Shown here piece after piece: positions 28,066 to 38,541 of a DNA stretch of 64,000 nucleotides. The notes below the pieces were generated by a model, which saw only the letters and a list, made by a program, of their open reading frames with translations, searched no databases and was not told where the DNA came from. Origin of the DNA: Isosphaeraceae bacterium (lineage in GTDB: Bacteria; Planctomycetota; Planctomycetia; Isosphaerales; Isosphaeraceae); the NCBI GenBank assembly GCA_025356475.1, contig JANXSX010000039.1, positions 1-64,000 on the forward strand, read 5' to 3'. The number at the start of each line of letters is the position of its first letter. Positions within the stretch are counted from its first letter, which is position 1. Both the position numbers and the translations under genes were made by a program.

Positions 28066-28449
28066 TCATCGGGGCTGGAGAATCGCCTGCTCGAGCGCCA
28101 CGAGGGGCTGGGACCCTCGGATGTCCGATTTTCCAAAGCCTTTGAGAGCCCCGAGATTCATCGCGGCTTGCTGAGCTTCGGGATAGTTACTCACCAGCAT
28201 CACAGGCACATCAGCGAGGGTGGAATCCGACTTGATGAGGCGGATCAGCTCGACGCCAAGAGATCCATCTTCATCGGTGACTCGATTGACCAGCACGAGG
28301 TCGACCGGATTGGCATGGAGTTCAGCCAGCGCCTTCTCGTGGGAGTCGGCCTTGATCGTCATGGCACCGAAGTGCTTCTGGAGGTGACGTGAGATCGAGC
28401 CGTGGTCAAAGCTACACTGACCGACCGAGAGAATCCGTAGTGCACTCAT
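28066..28449 (-). CDS. Degenerate receiver-domain protein
   Basis: A 127-residue stand-alone receiver fold from the ATG at 28449. The pattern of strands and helices fits CheY, and the conserved Lys is kept in GFGKSD near residue 107. However the phosphoacceptor position reads LVLVNR, with Asn where Asp is needed, and the N-terminal acidic pair is absent (ILSVGQCSFDHG). It is therefore unlikely to take up phosphate in the usual way and may be a constitutive or ligand-bound pseudo-receiver. No kinase is adjacent; the phosphorelay at 1-6.7 kb is distant. Confidence 0.78.
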   Translation of the reverse strand: MSALRILSVGQCSFDHGSISRHLQKHFGAMTIKADSHEKALAELHANPVDLVLVNRVTDEDGSLGVELIRLIKSDSTLADVPVMLVSNYPEAQQAAMNLGALKGFGKSDIRGSQPLVALEQAILQPR

Positions 28450-28640
28450 GGCGCGTCTTCCCATCCTGAGAGAGCAAAGCAAAGCGGGTCGTCTCATTCT
28501 AGTGTGCGGAGCCCTGGAAGCTTCGTCAAGTCAATTTACACGAGGATGCTGACCCGATTGATTCTTGACCGGGGAACGCCCGTGTCTATATCAGCCTGTT
28601 CGTTGGGAGGGCTCGAACCCACCTCTCGCGTCGTCGATCC

Positions 28641-30101
28641 CTAAAACGGATAGACCACTTGGATCAGAGTCTGAAGGATCAGGGTCTCTAGCCCGACCAG
28701 GCCCACCGTGCAGAACAACATCCATGGCCCGCCCAGGCGGACCACTCCCGCGCCGGAAGCGAGGAGAAGTGGAGGGAACAGCGGCAGCCAGAGCCGAGCA
28801 ACCTCGCTCAGGTTCCGACCACTGAAGTTGAGCAGCATCAGGACCCCAAAGGCCGCCCATGTCGAGCGTGAAATTGAGGTGCGCGCCGTCGCCCATCCTA
28901 CGATTCCCAAGAGGGTCGAGGGCAACCCGATCCCAATCGCCGTCTCGATCGGATTGGCAACGACCCAGGCGAGATAGCTCTTGGGATACTCAACATAGAA
29001 CCGCGCATGATTCGCTTGATTTGTCCACCAGATCGCAAGTGGATTCGCTTTCATGAGCAATCCCGAGAGCAGTGTGAACCCCACAAAGCCGACACCTGTG
29101 GCTGCGATGCTCGCGATTCGATTCCGCCAGCCCTCCTGGCCGAACAAAATCACTGCCACGACCAGCCCCACCGGCAAATAGGCGAGCGTGAAGAACAGAC
29201 CCAGGCCGAGGACCGCTCCCGCAACCCCCGCCAGGATCAACGACCCTCGTGTGCCTGACCGGGCCGCCAAGGCGATCGCGATCGTAGCGAGGAAAGGAAA
29301 TGCGGTGTCCGCCGCAGGCTGAAAGAGGATTGCCGAGGGGACGAGCGGCCAGAGCGAAGCCGCACCCCACGCCGTCGCAGGGGGCAAGGTCGATCGACCT
29401 AAGATGTAGAGAGGCACGACGGTCAGGGCGCACAACATCAGAATCGCCAACCCTGTCAGCGCCATCGACGCCTGATCTGCGGCGGGTAAGGGATCTTTTC
29501 GGCTCAGTTCGCGGAATCCCCCGGCCACCGACTCGGGCAGGCTCGTCACGACCGATTTCGCCAGCTCAGGATGCGATTCCATCGTTTTGAGGGCAATCGC
29601 TGAGGTCACGAAGAGACCTGGTGGGTGCGTGCCAATGTGCAAGGCGTCCTGGGTCTTAATCCAGTCGGGGTACGCTGAGAGGAAGTCCGGCAAATTGGTG
29701 ATTTGCTTGCGAGCGACCGTGTAATACCCACTCGAACCCGGCTGATAGAGAGCGAACGCCCACTTCGTGAGCCCGTACCCATAGGGTGCTCCCGCCATTA
29801 CTGTGAACTGGACGCCGATGGCACAGAGACCCAAGCCGATCAGCCAGAGCGTTTCGCGCTGCTTTCCTGCGCGTTGACCTAACGACTTCATCCCCACCGC
29901 TACGAATCCGGCGTAGAGCAAGATCCCTATACCGGCGAGTCCCAAGTCAAGGATCGAAACGGCCGCACCTTCCGGGAGCCTTGCCCATTCCCACTCGCCG
30001 GGTACACCACGGGGTAGCCAGCCTGCGTGAAGAGCGACCATCGCGATTACGAGAAGAAGTACCTGGCCAACGACAACCAAAATGAGGTGAATTCGTGTCA
30101 T
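28641..30101 (-). CDS. Multi-spanning membrane protein, GT39/PMT-like
   Basis: From the ATG at 30101 the protein has 486 residues and about 10-12 hydrophobic segments. An early loop contains DALHIGTHPPGLFV, similar to the HPP-type motif in the first periplasmic loop region of polyprenyl-phosphate-sugar glycosyltransferases. A later SEVARLWLPLFPPLL is also seen in such proteins. This suggests transfer of a sugar from a lipid carrier at the membrane. The acidic residues that normally bind metal are not obvious, so the class is tentative. It diverges from the MFS gene at 30226. Confidence 0.7.
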   Translation of the reverse strand: MTRIHLILVVVGQVLLLVIAMVALHAGWLPRGVPGEWEWARLPEGAAVSILDLGLAGIGILLYAGFVAVGMKSLGQRAGKQRETLWLIGLGLCAIGVQFTVMAGAPYGYGLTKWAFALYQPGSSGYYTVARKQITNLPDFLSAYPDWIKTQDALHIGTHPPGLFVTSAIALKTMESHPELAKSVVTSLPESVAGGFRELSRKDPLPAADQASMALTGLAILMLCALTVVPLYILGRSTLPPATAWGAASLWPLVPSAILFQPAADTAFPFLATIAIALAARSGTRGSLILAGVAGAVLGLGLFFTLAYLPVGLVVAVILFGQEGWRNRIASIAATGVGFVGFTLLSGLLMKANPLAIWWTNQANHARFYVEYPKSYLAWVVANPIETAIGIGLPSTLLGIVGWATARTSISRSTWAAFGVLMLLNFSGRNLSEVARLWLPLFPPLLLASGAGVVRLGGPWMLFCTVGLVGLETLILQTLIQVVYPF

Positions 30102-30225
30102 AGAGAAATCATACCGCGAGGTTCGTTTCAGATCAGCCCTGCGGTTTTCGCCCTGAAGGGTTGCAGTGAGGCGTCCGCGCTGGTCTGATCGGGCTCCTGC
30201 GACCGTTCTCCTGGAGATACTCTCG

Positions 30226-31644
30226 ATGCATTTCGATTTGCCCTCAGCGCCCCCGAACGGGGTCGTGTCTGAGACTGGGCCCTGGTACAAAGACCTGACC
30301 CGCTACCACTGGTTCGTCTTAGTCGTAGCCTCACTCGGCTGGCTGTTCGACACGATGGATCAACAACTCTTTAACCTTGCCCGACGACCAGCAATCACTG
30401 AACTCTTGAAATCGGGCGCAGGGGGTGTGGCCCCATTGCCCGAGGATGTGACCTGGTATTCCGGCGTAGCAACGATGATCTTCATGATCGGCTGGGCCAG
30501 CGGTGGCCTGGTCTTTGGTGTACTTGGCGACAAGATCGGTCGCGCCAAGACAATGATGTTAACAATCGTGCTTTACTCAATGTTTACCGGGTTATCCGCC
30601 CTGTCGATTGGTATTTGGGACTTCTCGTTCTACCGCTTCTTGACCGGTTTGGGGGTCGGTGGCGAGTTCGCTGTCGGGGTGGCACTCGTGGCGGAGGTCA
30701 TGCCCAATCGCGCACGGCCTTACGCGCTCGGACTCTTACAAGCTCTCTCGGCGTTCGGCAATATGATGGCCGCCGTGATTGCGATGATCTTGGGCGAGCT
30801 CGAACGATCCGAATCGATCAATAGTGCCTGGCGAATCATGTTCGTGATCGGCATGGCCCCCGCCCTGCTCGCGATAGTGATCCGCCGACGATTGAAGGAG
30901 CCCGAACGCTGGAAGGCCGCTGTCGCCGATGGACCCGGAGGTCAAGTCGCCGGTGCCACCGCGAAGGCCGGCTCAATTTCCGACCTCTTTGGTACCCCCG
31001 AACGAAGGCGGAATACGATTGTTGGTATGCTCATGGGCTTTTCCGGAGTCGTCGGTCTCTGGGGCATCGGCTTCTTTAGCTTCGATGTCCTTCGCCCAAT
31101 CATGACCAAAAGTTTTGCAACCCAAGGGATCACCGGCGGGCCCGAACTCGCAGGTAAGCTCACGTTCTGGACCGGGATCATCTCGCTACTACAGAACTTT
31201 GGCGGGTTCTGGGGCGTGCTCGCATTCACGCGGGTGACCGGGATAATCGGTCGACGGCCCTCGTTCCTGATCGGCTATATACTCGCGATGGTTTCGACGG
31301 CGTTCACTTTCTGGTACATCAACGAGTTCTGGCATATTTTTGTAATGATCCCAATCATGGGATTCTGCCAGATGACTCTGTTTGGTGGTTTCTCAATCTA
31401 CTTCCCCGAGCTGTTCCCGACTCGGCTCAGAAGTACGGGGACATCGTTCTGTTATAACGTGGGTCGATACCTCGCGGCCTTCGGTCCGCTGACCCTGGGA
31501 TACTTAACGAAGCAGGTCTTCGGCGGGTACGGTGAGATCCTCTCACTACGTTACGCCTGCTTGACGATGTGTTCTGTCTTTCTGATCGGAATCTTCGCCC
31601 TGCCCTTCGCGCCCGAGACGAAGGGGAAACCCTTGCCGGAATAA
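30226..31644 (+). CDS. Major facilitator superfamily transporter
   Basis: A 472-residue inner-membrane transporter with 12 predicted helices. GDKIGRAKTMM is the cytoplasmic motif A between helices 2 and 3, and the block RFLTGLGVGGEFAVGVALVAEVMPN matches helix 4 of the sugar/acid-symporter subgroup. The end reads PETKGKPLPE, the sugar-porter C-terminal motif. The start has GGAG about ten bases before ATG 30226. The likely substrate is an organic acid or sugar. A hairpin shared with the convergent desaturase follows. Confidence 0.92.
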   Translation: MHFDLPSAPPNGVVSETGPWYKDLTRYHWFVLVVASLGWLFDTMDQQLFNLARRPAITELLKSGAGGVAPLPEDVTWYSGVATMIFMIGWASGGLVFGVLGDKIGRAKTMMLTIVLYSMFTGLSALSIGIWDFSFYRFLTGLGVGGEFAVGVALVAEVMPNRARPYALGLLQALSAFGNMMAAVIAMILGELERSESINSAWRIMFVIGMAPALLAIVIRRRLKEPERWKAAVADGPGGQVAGATAKAGSISDLFGTPERRRNTIVGMLMGFSGVVGLWGIGFFSFDVLRPIMTKSFATQGITGGPELAGKLTFWTGIISLLQNFGGFWGVLAFTRVTGIIGRRPSFLIGYILAMVSTAFTFWYINEFWHIFVMIPIMGFCQMTLFGGFSIYFPELFPTRLRSTGTSFCYNVGRYLAAFGPLTLGYLTKQVFGGYGEILSLRYACLTMCSVFLIGIFALPFAPETKGKPLPE

Positions 31645-31661
31645 GTCGATCGCTCCCCCGG

Positions 31662-31687
31662 GAACGCCACTCGCGTCAGTGGCGTTC
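31662..31687. terminator. Bidirectional hairpin between MFS and desaturase genes
   Basis: A perfect 10-bp stem (31662-31671 with 31678-31687) and 6-nt loop between two convergent genes. Confidence 0.7.
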
Positions 31688-31721
31688 TCGGTCGATGCGA
31701 TGACCACGATCTCTGTGGGAA

Positions 31722-33008
31722 TCAGCCAGTCGCGCGCTGGGTTGTCATCACGTCCAGGATTGTCGGGTGGCCGACATCGTTGGCAAACGTTCCATGGCAT
31801 TCGACAACCTGATCGGCGTACTGCTCATTCCATCGCTTGAGGATCTTGTGCAGCTTGGGGAGTCGGTAATGCGGCACAGCCGGGAACAAGTGGTGCGGGA
31901 CATGCATGTCCTGGCCATACACGAACACCGCCCAACGGGTGAAAGGGTCGCAATAAAAGACCCGCGTGTTTGTGAGTCGACCGTCATCCGCGTTTGTATG
32001 CTGATACGTGTCTCTTAGTAGCATATAAAAAGGAAATGTTGTCATGATGGGTAGAGACCAGAGCAAGTTGTAATAGACTGCGCTTCGTCCTGCGGTTTCG
32101 ATTCGCAAGAGGCCTAGAACGGTGAACAGCACCGTATAGAAGGCAAGCCGCATCAGGCCGGCGACCCGCTCGGAATAGGGCTGGCGGAACGGCGAACGGA
32201 AGATCGCCCAGTCGGGCAAGAGCCAGATCACCAAACCGGACACCGTAACCCCGGCAATCCCCAAGGGAATCAACCACGCCGAACGACCCGTTTGTGTGAG
32301 ATAGAACTGGGCGACGACGAAGCTGATCACATAGAGGAACCCGAGCGAAGTGCCCAGCCGAGGCAGCGCATAATGGGCATCGCCATTGGGCACCCGCTTC
32401 ATGTAGACGTTGCTCCCCTTGCCGAGCACATTGACATAAAAGTACTCAAACTGGTAACGCGTGAACGTGACCGGAGCGGTAACGAATACGAAGTAGACCT
32501 GAGAAATAAACTTCTGTCGGGTCATGGGAAACTGATCAACGCGCTTCCCCTTCCCCAGATTGATCAGGTCGGGGTCCTGATGGGGATCATTCGTGTACTG
32601 ATGATGCGCCATGTGGAAGAGACGGTAAAAGTGAACATTTGATAAAATGGGCATCATGCAAAAGAGATCGCCCACCAGGTCGTTCGCAAACTTGTTCTTT
32701 AAGAGGCTATAGTGCGACGCCTCATGTCCAAGACCGGCCAGGCGATGTTGAACACCGCCGACCACGGCGATCGCCACCGCAAAGACAGGCAGATTCCAGG
32801 CCCAGGCGAATCCCCAGCCCGAACGGAACTCGGCAAAGCCGATCGTCAGGCCGATCACCAAGGCTAGAGTTGCGTATTCAAGACCCAACCAGCCCAGGTT
32901 GGTCACATTATCCACCTCGCGTAGACGAGCAATCTCCGCCCGGAGCGCGGGCTCGGTAAACGTTGCTCGCTTGGCCTCTGTCGCCGACATCGCCGTCGCC
33001 ACGGACAT
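31722..33008 (-). CDS. Membrane fatty acid desaturase
   Basis: A 428-residue integral membrane di-iron enzyme. The three histidine boxes are GHEASH, HMAHHQYT and HVPHHLFP, in the right order and with long hydrophobic segments between them. These mark the membrane fatty acid desaturase superfamily, which inserts double bonds or hydroxyl groups using oxygen. HHLFPAVPHYRLPKLHKIL matches the end of acyl-lipid desaturases. Some carotenoid-modifying enzymes share the same boxes, so the lipid substrate is inferred. It is transcribed away from the decarboxylase gene. Confidence 0.92.
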   Translation of the reverse strand: MSVATAMSATEAKRATFTEPALRAEIARLREVDNVTNLGWLGLEYATLALVIGLTIGFAEFRSGWGFAWAWNLPVFAVAIAVVGGVQHRLAGLGHEASHYSLLKNKFANDLVGDLFCMMPILSNVHFYRLFHMAHHQYTNDPHQDPDLINLGKGKRVDQFPMTRQKFISQVYFVFVTAPVTFTRYQFEYFYVNVLGKGSNVYMKRVPNGDAHYALPRLGTSLGFLYVISFVVAQFYLTQTGRSAWLIPLGIAGVTVSGLVIWLLPDWAIFRSPFRQPYSERVAGLMRLAFYTVLFTVLGLLRIETAGRSAVYYNLLWSLPIMTTFPFYMLLRDTYQHTNADDGRLTNTRVFYCDPFTRWAVFVYGQDMHVPHHLFPAVPHYRLPKLHKILKRWNEQYADQVVECHGTFANDVGHPTILDVMTTQRATG

Positions 33009-33180
33009 AAGAACACTCCCTCCGGAGGGCTGAGCAAGGCAGGGTGGATGCGCAGTTTAGGTAAACTAGATCCCGAATCTACTTAGCCTACCCAATTTAT
33101 CGTACGGAGGCGAGCGGTCCTCAAGTCAAATTTTCTCGTTTGATCAAGTTCGGGGGAGGGACGACAGGCGGGAGGGGTCG

Positions 33181-33186
33181 TATAAT
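33181..33186 (+). promoter_or_regulatory. Candidate -10 element upstream of the keto acid decarboxylase
   Basis: A perfect TATAAT lies 75 bp before the decarboxylase start within the 252-bp divergent spacer. No good -35 hexamer at 16-18 bp was found, so this is only a candidate. Confidence 0.3.
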
Positions 33187-33260
33187 GCCTCATAAGGGGG
33201 GGCGATCTCCTCCTGCTCTGATCATGTCGAGTTTGACACTTCGTTCGGGAGATCGTTCCC

Positions 33261-34943
33261 ATGGCAACCGTGGCCCCTGCTGTTCCCTCGCGCAATCACG
33301 ACACAGCGCCCGAAGCCACGACCATCGGCAAGTATCTGATCGATCGCCTTCACGCCCTGGGCGTGGCCCACATCTTCGGAATCCCAGGCGACTACGTGCT
33401 CGGGCTCTATAAGATGCTCGAAGCGAGTCCGATCGAGCTGATCGGTATGACCCGGGAGGACTCCGCCGGTTTCGCCGCCGATGCCTACGCCCGAGTGCAT
33501 GGTCTGGGCTGCGTCTGCGTCACTTACTGTGTCGGGGGGCTCTCAACCTGTAACAGCGTCGCCGGTGCCTATGCCGAAAAGAGCCCGGTGGTCGTCCTGA
33601 CAGGCTCGCCCGGCATGTCGGAGCGAGACCATAACCCCTTGTTGCATCACAAGGTACGCGATTTTTCCACCCAATTCGAGGTCTTCGAGAAGATCACGGT
33701 TGCCTCGGCTGTGCTGGACGATCCCCTCACGGCCTTCAAGGAAATTGACCGGGTTCTCGAAGCAGCCATGCGCTACAAGCGACCGGTTTACCTGGAAGTC
33801 CCTCGCGATATGGTCCTGGCCCAGCAAGTCCACCCCCACCGGCCCCCGGCAGGCCTCCCACCGAGCGATCCCGATGCCCTCCGCGAATCGATCGAAGAAG
33901 CTTCGCACCTCCTCCGTTCTGCCAAGCGACCGATGATCTTGGCCGATGTCGAGGTCCATCGCTTTGGACTCCAAGACGACCTACTTCACCTGGCCGAATC
34001 TGCCGGCTTGCCAATCGCGACGACGATTCTTGGCAAGAGCGTCATCCCTGAGAATCACCCCCTCTTCGTTGGGATCTACGAAGGAGCGATGGGCCGCGAT
34101 GAGGTGACCCAGTACGTTGAGGAGTCGGACTGCCTCCTGATGGCGGGTTGCTTTCTGACGGATATTAACCTGGGGATCTTCACGGCGAAGCTCGACCCTT
34201 CGAAGTGCATTGACGCTACCAGCGAAGACCTCCGTATCCGCCATCACCATTACCGCAACGTCCGTCTCGACGATTTCTTGCGAGGGTTAGCCGCGAAGGG
34301 GATCAAGGTCAACCCTCCGCCTATTCCCAAGCGTCCGGATTCCCAGTTTGCAGCGTGGGTTGCGGTTCCTGACGCCCCGATGACCTCAGCCCGGCTCTTT
34401 GCTCGGTTGAACAAGCTCCTGGATCAGTCCATGACGGTGATTGCCGATATTGGCGATAGTCTCTTTGGCTCGGTAGATTTGAACATGAGTCGGCGTACTG
34501 AATTCATCAGTCCGGCCTATTACACATCAATGGGATTCGCCGTCCCCGCTGCCGTGGGGGCCGGAGTCGCGAACCGCGAGTCCCGTATGCTCGTGATTGT
34601 GGGCGATGGAGCGTTCCAGATGACGGGTATGGAACTCTCGACGATCGCCCGTCAGAAGCTCAACCCGATTGTGATTGTCATGAATAATCATGGCTATACC
34701 ACCGAGAGGTTCCTTCTGGAAGGATCGTTCAACGATATCCACGAGTGGCAATTCCACAAGATTCCCGAGGTTCTTGGCGACGGCAAGGGCTGGGAGGTCC
34801 GAACCGAAGGGGAACTCGACGCCGCATTGAACGAGGCGATCGCCAACACCGCGAGCTTCAGCTTGCTCAATGTCCATCTCGATAAGATGGACAGGAGCCC
34901 AGCCTTGGAACGGTTGGCGAATCGGTTGTCGAAGATCATTTGA
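33261..34943 (+). CDS. Thiamine-diphosphate-dependent 2-keto acid decarboxylase
   Basis: A 560-residue enzyme of the pyruvate/indolepyruvate decarboxylase group. E66 ([15 protein letters not shown]) is the conserved glutamate that activates the cofactor. The HH pair typical of decarboxylases is H129-H130. The cofactor-binding motif starts at [13 protein letters not shown] and ends near [10 protein letters not shown]. These decarboxylate 2-keto acids to aldehydes. The exact substrate (pyruvate, phenylpyruvate or indolepyruvate) cannot be decided. An aldehyde dehydrogenase gene is present but 10 kb away. Confidence 0.93.
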   Translation: MATVAPAVPSRNHDTAPEATTIGKYLIDRLHALGVAHIFGIPGDYVLGLYKMLEASPIELIGMTREDSAGFAADAYARVHGLGCVCVTYCVGGLSTCNSVAGAYAEKSPVVVLTGSPGMSERDHNPLLHHKVRDFSTQFEVFEKITVASAVLDDPLTAFKEIDRVLEAAMRYKRPVYLEVPRDMVLAQQVHPHRPPAGLPPSDPDALRESIEEASHLLRSAKRPMILADVEVHRFGLQDDLLHLAESAGLPIATTILGKSVIPENHPLFVGIYEGAMGRDEVTQYVEESDCLLMAGCFLTDINLGIFTAKLDPSKCIDATSEDLRIRHHHYRNVRLDDFLRGLAAKGIKVNPPPIPKRPDSQFAAWVAVPDAPMTSARLFARLNKLLDQSMTVIADIGDSLFGSVDLNMSRRTEFISPAYYTSMGFAVPAAVGAGVANRESRMLVIVGDGAFQMTGMELSTIARQKLNPIVIVMNNHGYTTERFLLEGSFNDIHEWQFHKIPEVLGDGKGWEVRTEGELDAALNEAIANTASFSLLNVHLDKMDRSPALERLANRLSKII

Positions 34944-34957
34944 GGTGGCGGAGAAGT

Positions 34958-34980
34958 GGGGTAGTCCCAGCGTCTACCCC
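34958..34980. terminator. Short hairpin between convergent genes
   Basis: A 7-bp GGGGTAG/CTACCCC stem with a 9-nt loop separates the decarboxylase and the serine hydrolase. It is a modest candidate. Confidence 0.4.
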
Positions 34981-34989
34981 TACTCCGAA

Positions 34990-36324
34990 CTATTCTTGCA
35001 CACGAGTTCCTTTTGTATCTCGTCCGTTCTGATGCAAAATCACGTGAGTTACTTTGCCATCGTCTTTCACAAACGTGAGCTGCGCGTCGATCACTTTGAG
35101 GAAGAATTCGGTCTCCGACTCGGGGAAAATCTCAAGTTTCCCTTGTCCTGTAGCCTGGGTGATTAGCTTGTCCCCATCCCGAGTTACAGTTAGGGCGAAC
35201 GTTGGCGCGATCTGGTATTTGCCAACGTAGTCGTCGTAGAGTTTGGGATCGACTTTGGCGATGATGCGGGTCTTGGGCGGGGTAATGGTCTCGCCGAATA
35301 CGATCGCCGCGAGGTCGCTTGTCACCTGGCCAGGGTTTGCCGGCAGAACGTTGCAGAGGACAACCAAACAGACATCGTCTGCAGGGAATCGGACGAAGTC
35401 GGTCACAAACCCGTTAATACCTCCGCCGTGCCCCACTCGAGAATGTCCATTCCGTTCGTCGACCATCCAGCCATAGGCGTAGTTATCCTTGAAGGGCTTG
35501 AACATTGCGGTCATGCCCTCCTTCGAGAGGGGCTTGCCCGCTTTGAGTGCTTGGTCCCACTTGAACATGTCGCCCACTGTCGAATAGAGCGAACCGGCTG
35601 CATAAGGCTGATTCATGTCAAGATACGAAGCATTGACGAGTGCGTCGCCACGACGTTCATAGCCTGATGCACGCTTCGCGAGGACCGTCGCGTAACGATC
35701 GTAGCCAGTATCTTTCATGTCGAGAGGTTCAAAGATCGACTGCTTGAGAAACTTCTCGTACGATTTTCCCGACGCCTTGTCGATGATTGCACCCAGGAGA
35801 AAGTAACCCGAATTGCTGTAGTGGAATTTCGACCCCGGCTCGAAGTCGAGAGGCTTGTCCTTAAACCGGGAGATCATCGAGTAGACTGTCTCCGATTTTG
35901 ACATCGACAAGCCATACACAGGGTCCTCGGTGTAGCTATGGATCCCAGAGGTATGGGTGAGCAAGTGGTGAATTGTGACCTTCTCCCATGCCTTCGGGGT
36001 GTCCACCAAATACTTACTGATGAGGTCTTCTACAGCAAGTTTGCCTTGATCTTGCAGGATTAAGATCGCTGTGGCCGTAAATTGCTTTGTGATCGAGCCA
36101 AGACGAAACTTGGTCTCGGGAGAGTTTGCAATCTCATGCTCGGCATTCGCCAGACCGTAGCCCTTCGCGAGCAGAACCTTGCCGTCCTTTGCAACCAGGA
36201 CGGAACCAGTGAAATCGCTACTTTTCGCGAGGGAGTCGAGATAGCTGGAGAGTCGATCAGCGATCTCATCCGAGCGAGCGCAGGTGGGCAAGCAAACGAC
36301 CAAAGCTAGAAGAAACCATTTCAT
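34990..36324 (-). CDS. Class C beta-lactamase-like serine hydrolase, secreted
   Basis: A 444-residue protein with a signal peptide from the ATG at 36324. The catalytic motifs are S77-I-T-K80, Y169-S-N171 and a GHGG block near residue 315. This is the class C beta-lactamase, esterase EstB and D-alanyl-D-alanine peptidase fold. About 100 extra residues at the C-terminus resemble the beta-rich domain found after many such peptidases. It is probably an esterase or peptidase acting on the cell surface and is not a proven antibiotic resistance gene. Confidence 0.92.
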   Translation of the reverse strand: MKWFLLALVVCLPTCARSDEIADRLSSYLDSLAKSSDFTGSVLVAKDGKVLLAKGYGLANAEHEIANSPETKFRLGSITKQFTATAILILQDQGKLAVEDLISKYLVDTPKAWEKVTIHHLLTHTSGIHSYTEDPVYGLSMSKSETVYSMISRFKDKPLDFEPGSKFHYSNSGYFLLGAIIDKASGKSYEKFLKQSIFEPLDMKDTGYDRYATVLAKRASGYERRGDALVNASYLDMNQPYAAGSLYSTVGDMFKWDQALKAGKPLSKEGMTAMFKPFKDNYAYGWMVDERNGHSRVGHGGGINGFVTDFVRFPADDVCLVVLCNVLPANPGQVTSDLAAIVFGETITPPKTRIIAKVDPKLYDDYVGKYQIAPTFALTVTRDGDKLITQATGQGKLEIFPESETEFFLKVIDAQLTFVKDDGKVTHVILHQNGRDTKGTRVQE

Positions 36325-36511
36325 GACGAAAATCCTCAGGATTGTAAAGGAGAGAATCACTCAGAGAGGTTTCGTACGAGACTCACGAATATAAACGCTG
36401 AAATCCGGACTAACAACCTGATACTGAAGGGATCGGCGTCGTAATTAAATCGCCAAGATATGAATAAACAAGAATTCAAGAGGTTGCATGAACGATTGCT
36501 GGAATTTGCGC

Positions 36512-37075
36512 TCAAGGTGTTTTGAACTCAATGAGTTCGAGCGTAATGACGGCCTTGACCTTCGGCACGGTGGTCACCGATTTGAGAAGCATGCCAGGGA
36601 CATCGTCAGACATCCAGGTCCGAGTGGTTGAGGGTCCGGCATCGGTCCTGCCTTTGAAGGTGTACCACTGAGCCTTGAACTCTTTGCCTGCCAACTTCAG
36701 AGTTTCGTCTCCCTTTTCGAGAGCATCGTTCGGTCGACCGATATCTTCTTTCTTGATGCCAGGCAGGAGTGGAAATGCGCGCCTGATTGTAAATTCCTGA
36801 GGTGAATTCGTAACGGTTTTCCCAGTTTGGTCCGTAGTCGTGACCATATCGATGATCGCTTTGTCGGGGTTGAGCTCTCGGAGTTTATAAACCATCGTAC
36901 TCGTGATTGGGGTCGGGTCATCTCCCATCACAGTGGTGGACTGCAAGGTGACCGAAGCCCCTTTGCCCGCTTTGGCCCAGCTTAAATACTGGGGACTGTC
37001 AACGATCTGAGCGGATGTAAGGGCCGGGGTGCCGAGCGTGGCGAAGATCGCAACCACGATGATTCGTGTCGTCAT
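36512..37075 (-). CDS. Secreted protein of unknown function
   Basis: A 187-residue protein. The first 22 residues are a signal peptide ending near SAQ. The mature part is beta-rich with few aromatic residues and has a TWMSDDVPGML segment and a C-terminal VITLELIEF strand. I do not recognise a family. It may be one of the small planctomycete secreted proteins. It lies 187 bp upstream of the serine hydrolase, on the same strand, separated by an AT-rich spacer. Confidence 0.7.
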   Translation of the reverse strand: MTTRIIVVAIFATLGTPALTSAQIVDSPQYLSWAKAGKGASVTLQSTTVMGDDPTPITSTMVYKLRELNPDKAIIDMVTTTDQTGKTVTNSPQEFTIRRAFPLLPGIKKEDIGRPNDALEKGDETLKLAGKEFKAQWYTFKGRTDAGPSTTRTWMSDDVPGMLLKSVTTVPKVKAVITLELIEFKTP

Positions 37076-37326
37076 TGGGGTCTCTCTTGAGGATCGGAGC
37101 CGATTCGTGCGTAACCGCTACGGATCCATAGTATGGTCAAAACGACCTGCCACCGAAACAATCTTCATCGTTTATTTATGTTTCGGGAATCTTGCTGCGA
37201 TCATAACGCGACAAGATCTTTTCCCATAATTTTCCAAGCCTTCATAAAGCAAACATAATGTTTCCTTATGCTAAATGGTGTGGCTAGATGGAGTTCTTGG
37301 TTCGGTTCCACCTTGAGGAGTTTTCC

Positions 37327-38508
37327 GTGCTTGACCGCACTCGGCTTGAAACCCGTCGATCGGGTTTTACGCTCATCGAATTACTTGTTGTGATCGCGAT
37401 CATCGCCGTGCTTATTGCGTTGCTGCTGCCGGCCGTACAAGCCGCGAGAGAGGCCGCCCGCCGCGCCCAATGTGTCAACAATTTGAAGCAGATTGGTCTT
37501 GGTTTCATGAACTTCGAAAGCACCTACAACCACTTTCCCCAAGGCCCTCACGACGGCCATCCCCAGGCCGTGACCGCAACAGGGGCCCCTGCCCCGAACG
37601 GTTACCAGTACGACGAACGAATTGGTGTCGATTACGAAGGTGTCTCGACCTGTTGTCGCGCAGCGAACGCCGACGGGTGGAACCAGTTCTTCAAAATTCT
37701 CCCCTACATTGAGCAGACGGTTCTCTACAACATCACGAATTTCACCGCGCCTCCGATCTGGAATGGCGGTGTCAGCGGATCACCGGCGGTCAATAATGCG
37801 AATGAAGATGTGGTCGCCCAAGCGGTGATTGCAAGCTATTACTGTCCATCCCGTCGTGGCCTCATCGCTTACGACACGAGTGTTGCAGGGGTGCCGGTCC
37901 GTTTCAGTCGGAATGACTATGCAGGCTGTGCCGGATATCTTCAAGGTGAAATCTACGAATGCATCAATAATGGTGGCAATGGCAGCCTGACGGGTGGCAG
38001 TACCTTTGTACCCCCGCCCCCCAACGGTTCTGTCCCGATCACCAACGAGCGAAATCCGATCGACTGGGGAAATACCAGCGGTCGAAAAGGTGCGATCGTC
38101 CACCCGGGTCGTGGTGCCAAGCGTCGTCTTGCTGACTTTACCGACGGCACCTCGAACTCGATCGTTGCTGGAGAGAAATGTCTTCCCCCGTCGCGTCACT
38201 CGACAGATGGTGGAGACAACGAACGTTGGCAGAACTCGGGCTGGGATGAGGACAATATTCGCTGGCACTTCGTACCGCTCCCCGATGCGACTGCGCCGGC
38301 CAAGAGTGGCGTTTGCTTGACACCGGCATCGCCGGACTCGGGCGGCACACTCTGGCGACGTATGTTCGGCTCATCTCATCCTGGTGGTGCCAACATGGTC
38401 CTGGGTGATGGTTCGGTGCGATTCGTCAAATTCACGGTCAACGCCTCAGCCTTCCGCAAGTTGGCCTGCATTGACGATGGCGAAGTGCTGAGTGCCGACG
38501 AATATTGA
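37327..38508 (+). CDS. DUF1559 prepilin-like secreted protein (second copy)
   Basis: A 393-residue protein. I prefer the GTG at 37327 because AGGAG sits six bases before it; the ATG at 37288 has no such site. The prepilin signal [20 protein letters not shown] and the block [12 protein letters not shown] match the paralogue at 25422 nearly exactly. The middle has extra loops with several Cys ([16 protein letters not shown]). [21 protein letters not shown] ends the DUF1559 domain. The next gene, 33 bp downstream, encodes a small lipoprotein; this pairing is common in planctomycetes. Confidence 0.96.
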   Translation: MLDRTRLETRRSGFTLIELLVVIAIIAVLIALLLPAVQAAREAARRAQCVNNLKQIGLGFMNFESTYNHFPQGPHDGHPQAVTATGAPAPNGYQYDERIGVDYEGVSTCCRAANADGWNQFFKILPYIEQTVLYNITNFTAPPIWNGGVSGSPAVNNANEDVVAQAVIASYYCPSRRGLIAYDTSVAGVPVRFSRNDYAGCAGYLQGEIYECINNGGNGSLTGGSTFVPPPPNGSVPITNERNPIDWGNTSGRKGAIVHPGRGAKRRLADFTDGTSNSIVAGEKCLPPSRHSTDGGDNERWQNSGWDEDNIRWHFVPLPDATAPAKSGVCLTPASPDSGGTLWRRMFGSSHPGGANMVLGDGSVRFVKFTVNASAFRKLACIDDGEVLSADEY

Positions 38509-38541
38509 CAAGACGCAAATGTTACTCAGAGGGTATTGAAG

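Noticed and set aside
28598-28650. tRNA-like 3' half on the minus strand (GGTTCGA-type loop)
   Set aside because: The T-arm has a mismatch in the stem, and no matching acceptor 5' arm or anticodon arm exists at the right distance; the area also overlaps the end of a membrane protein gene.
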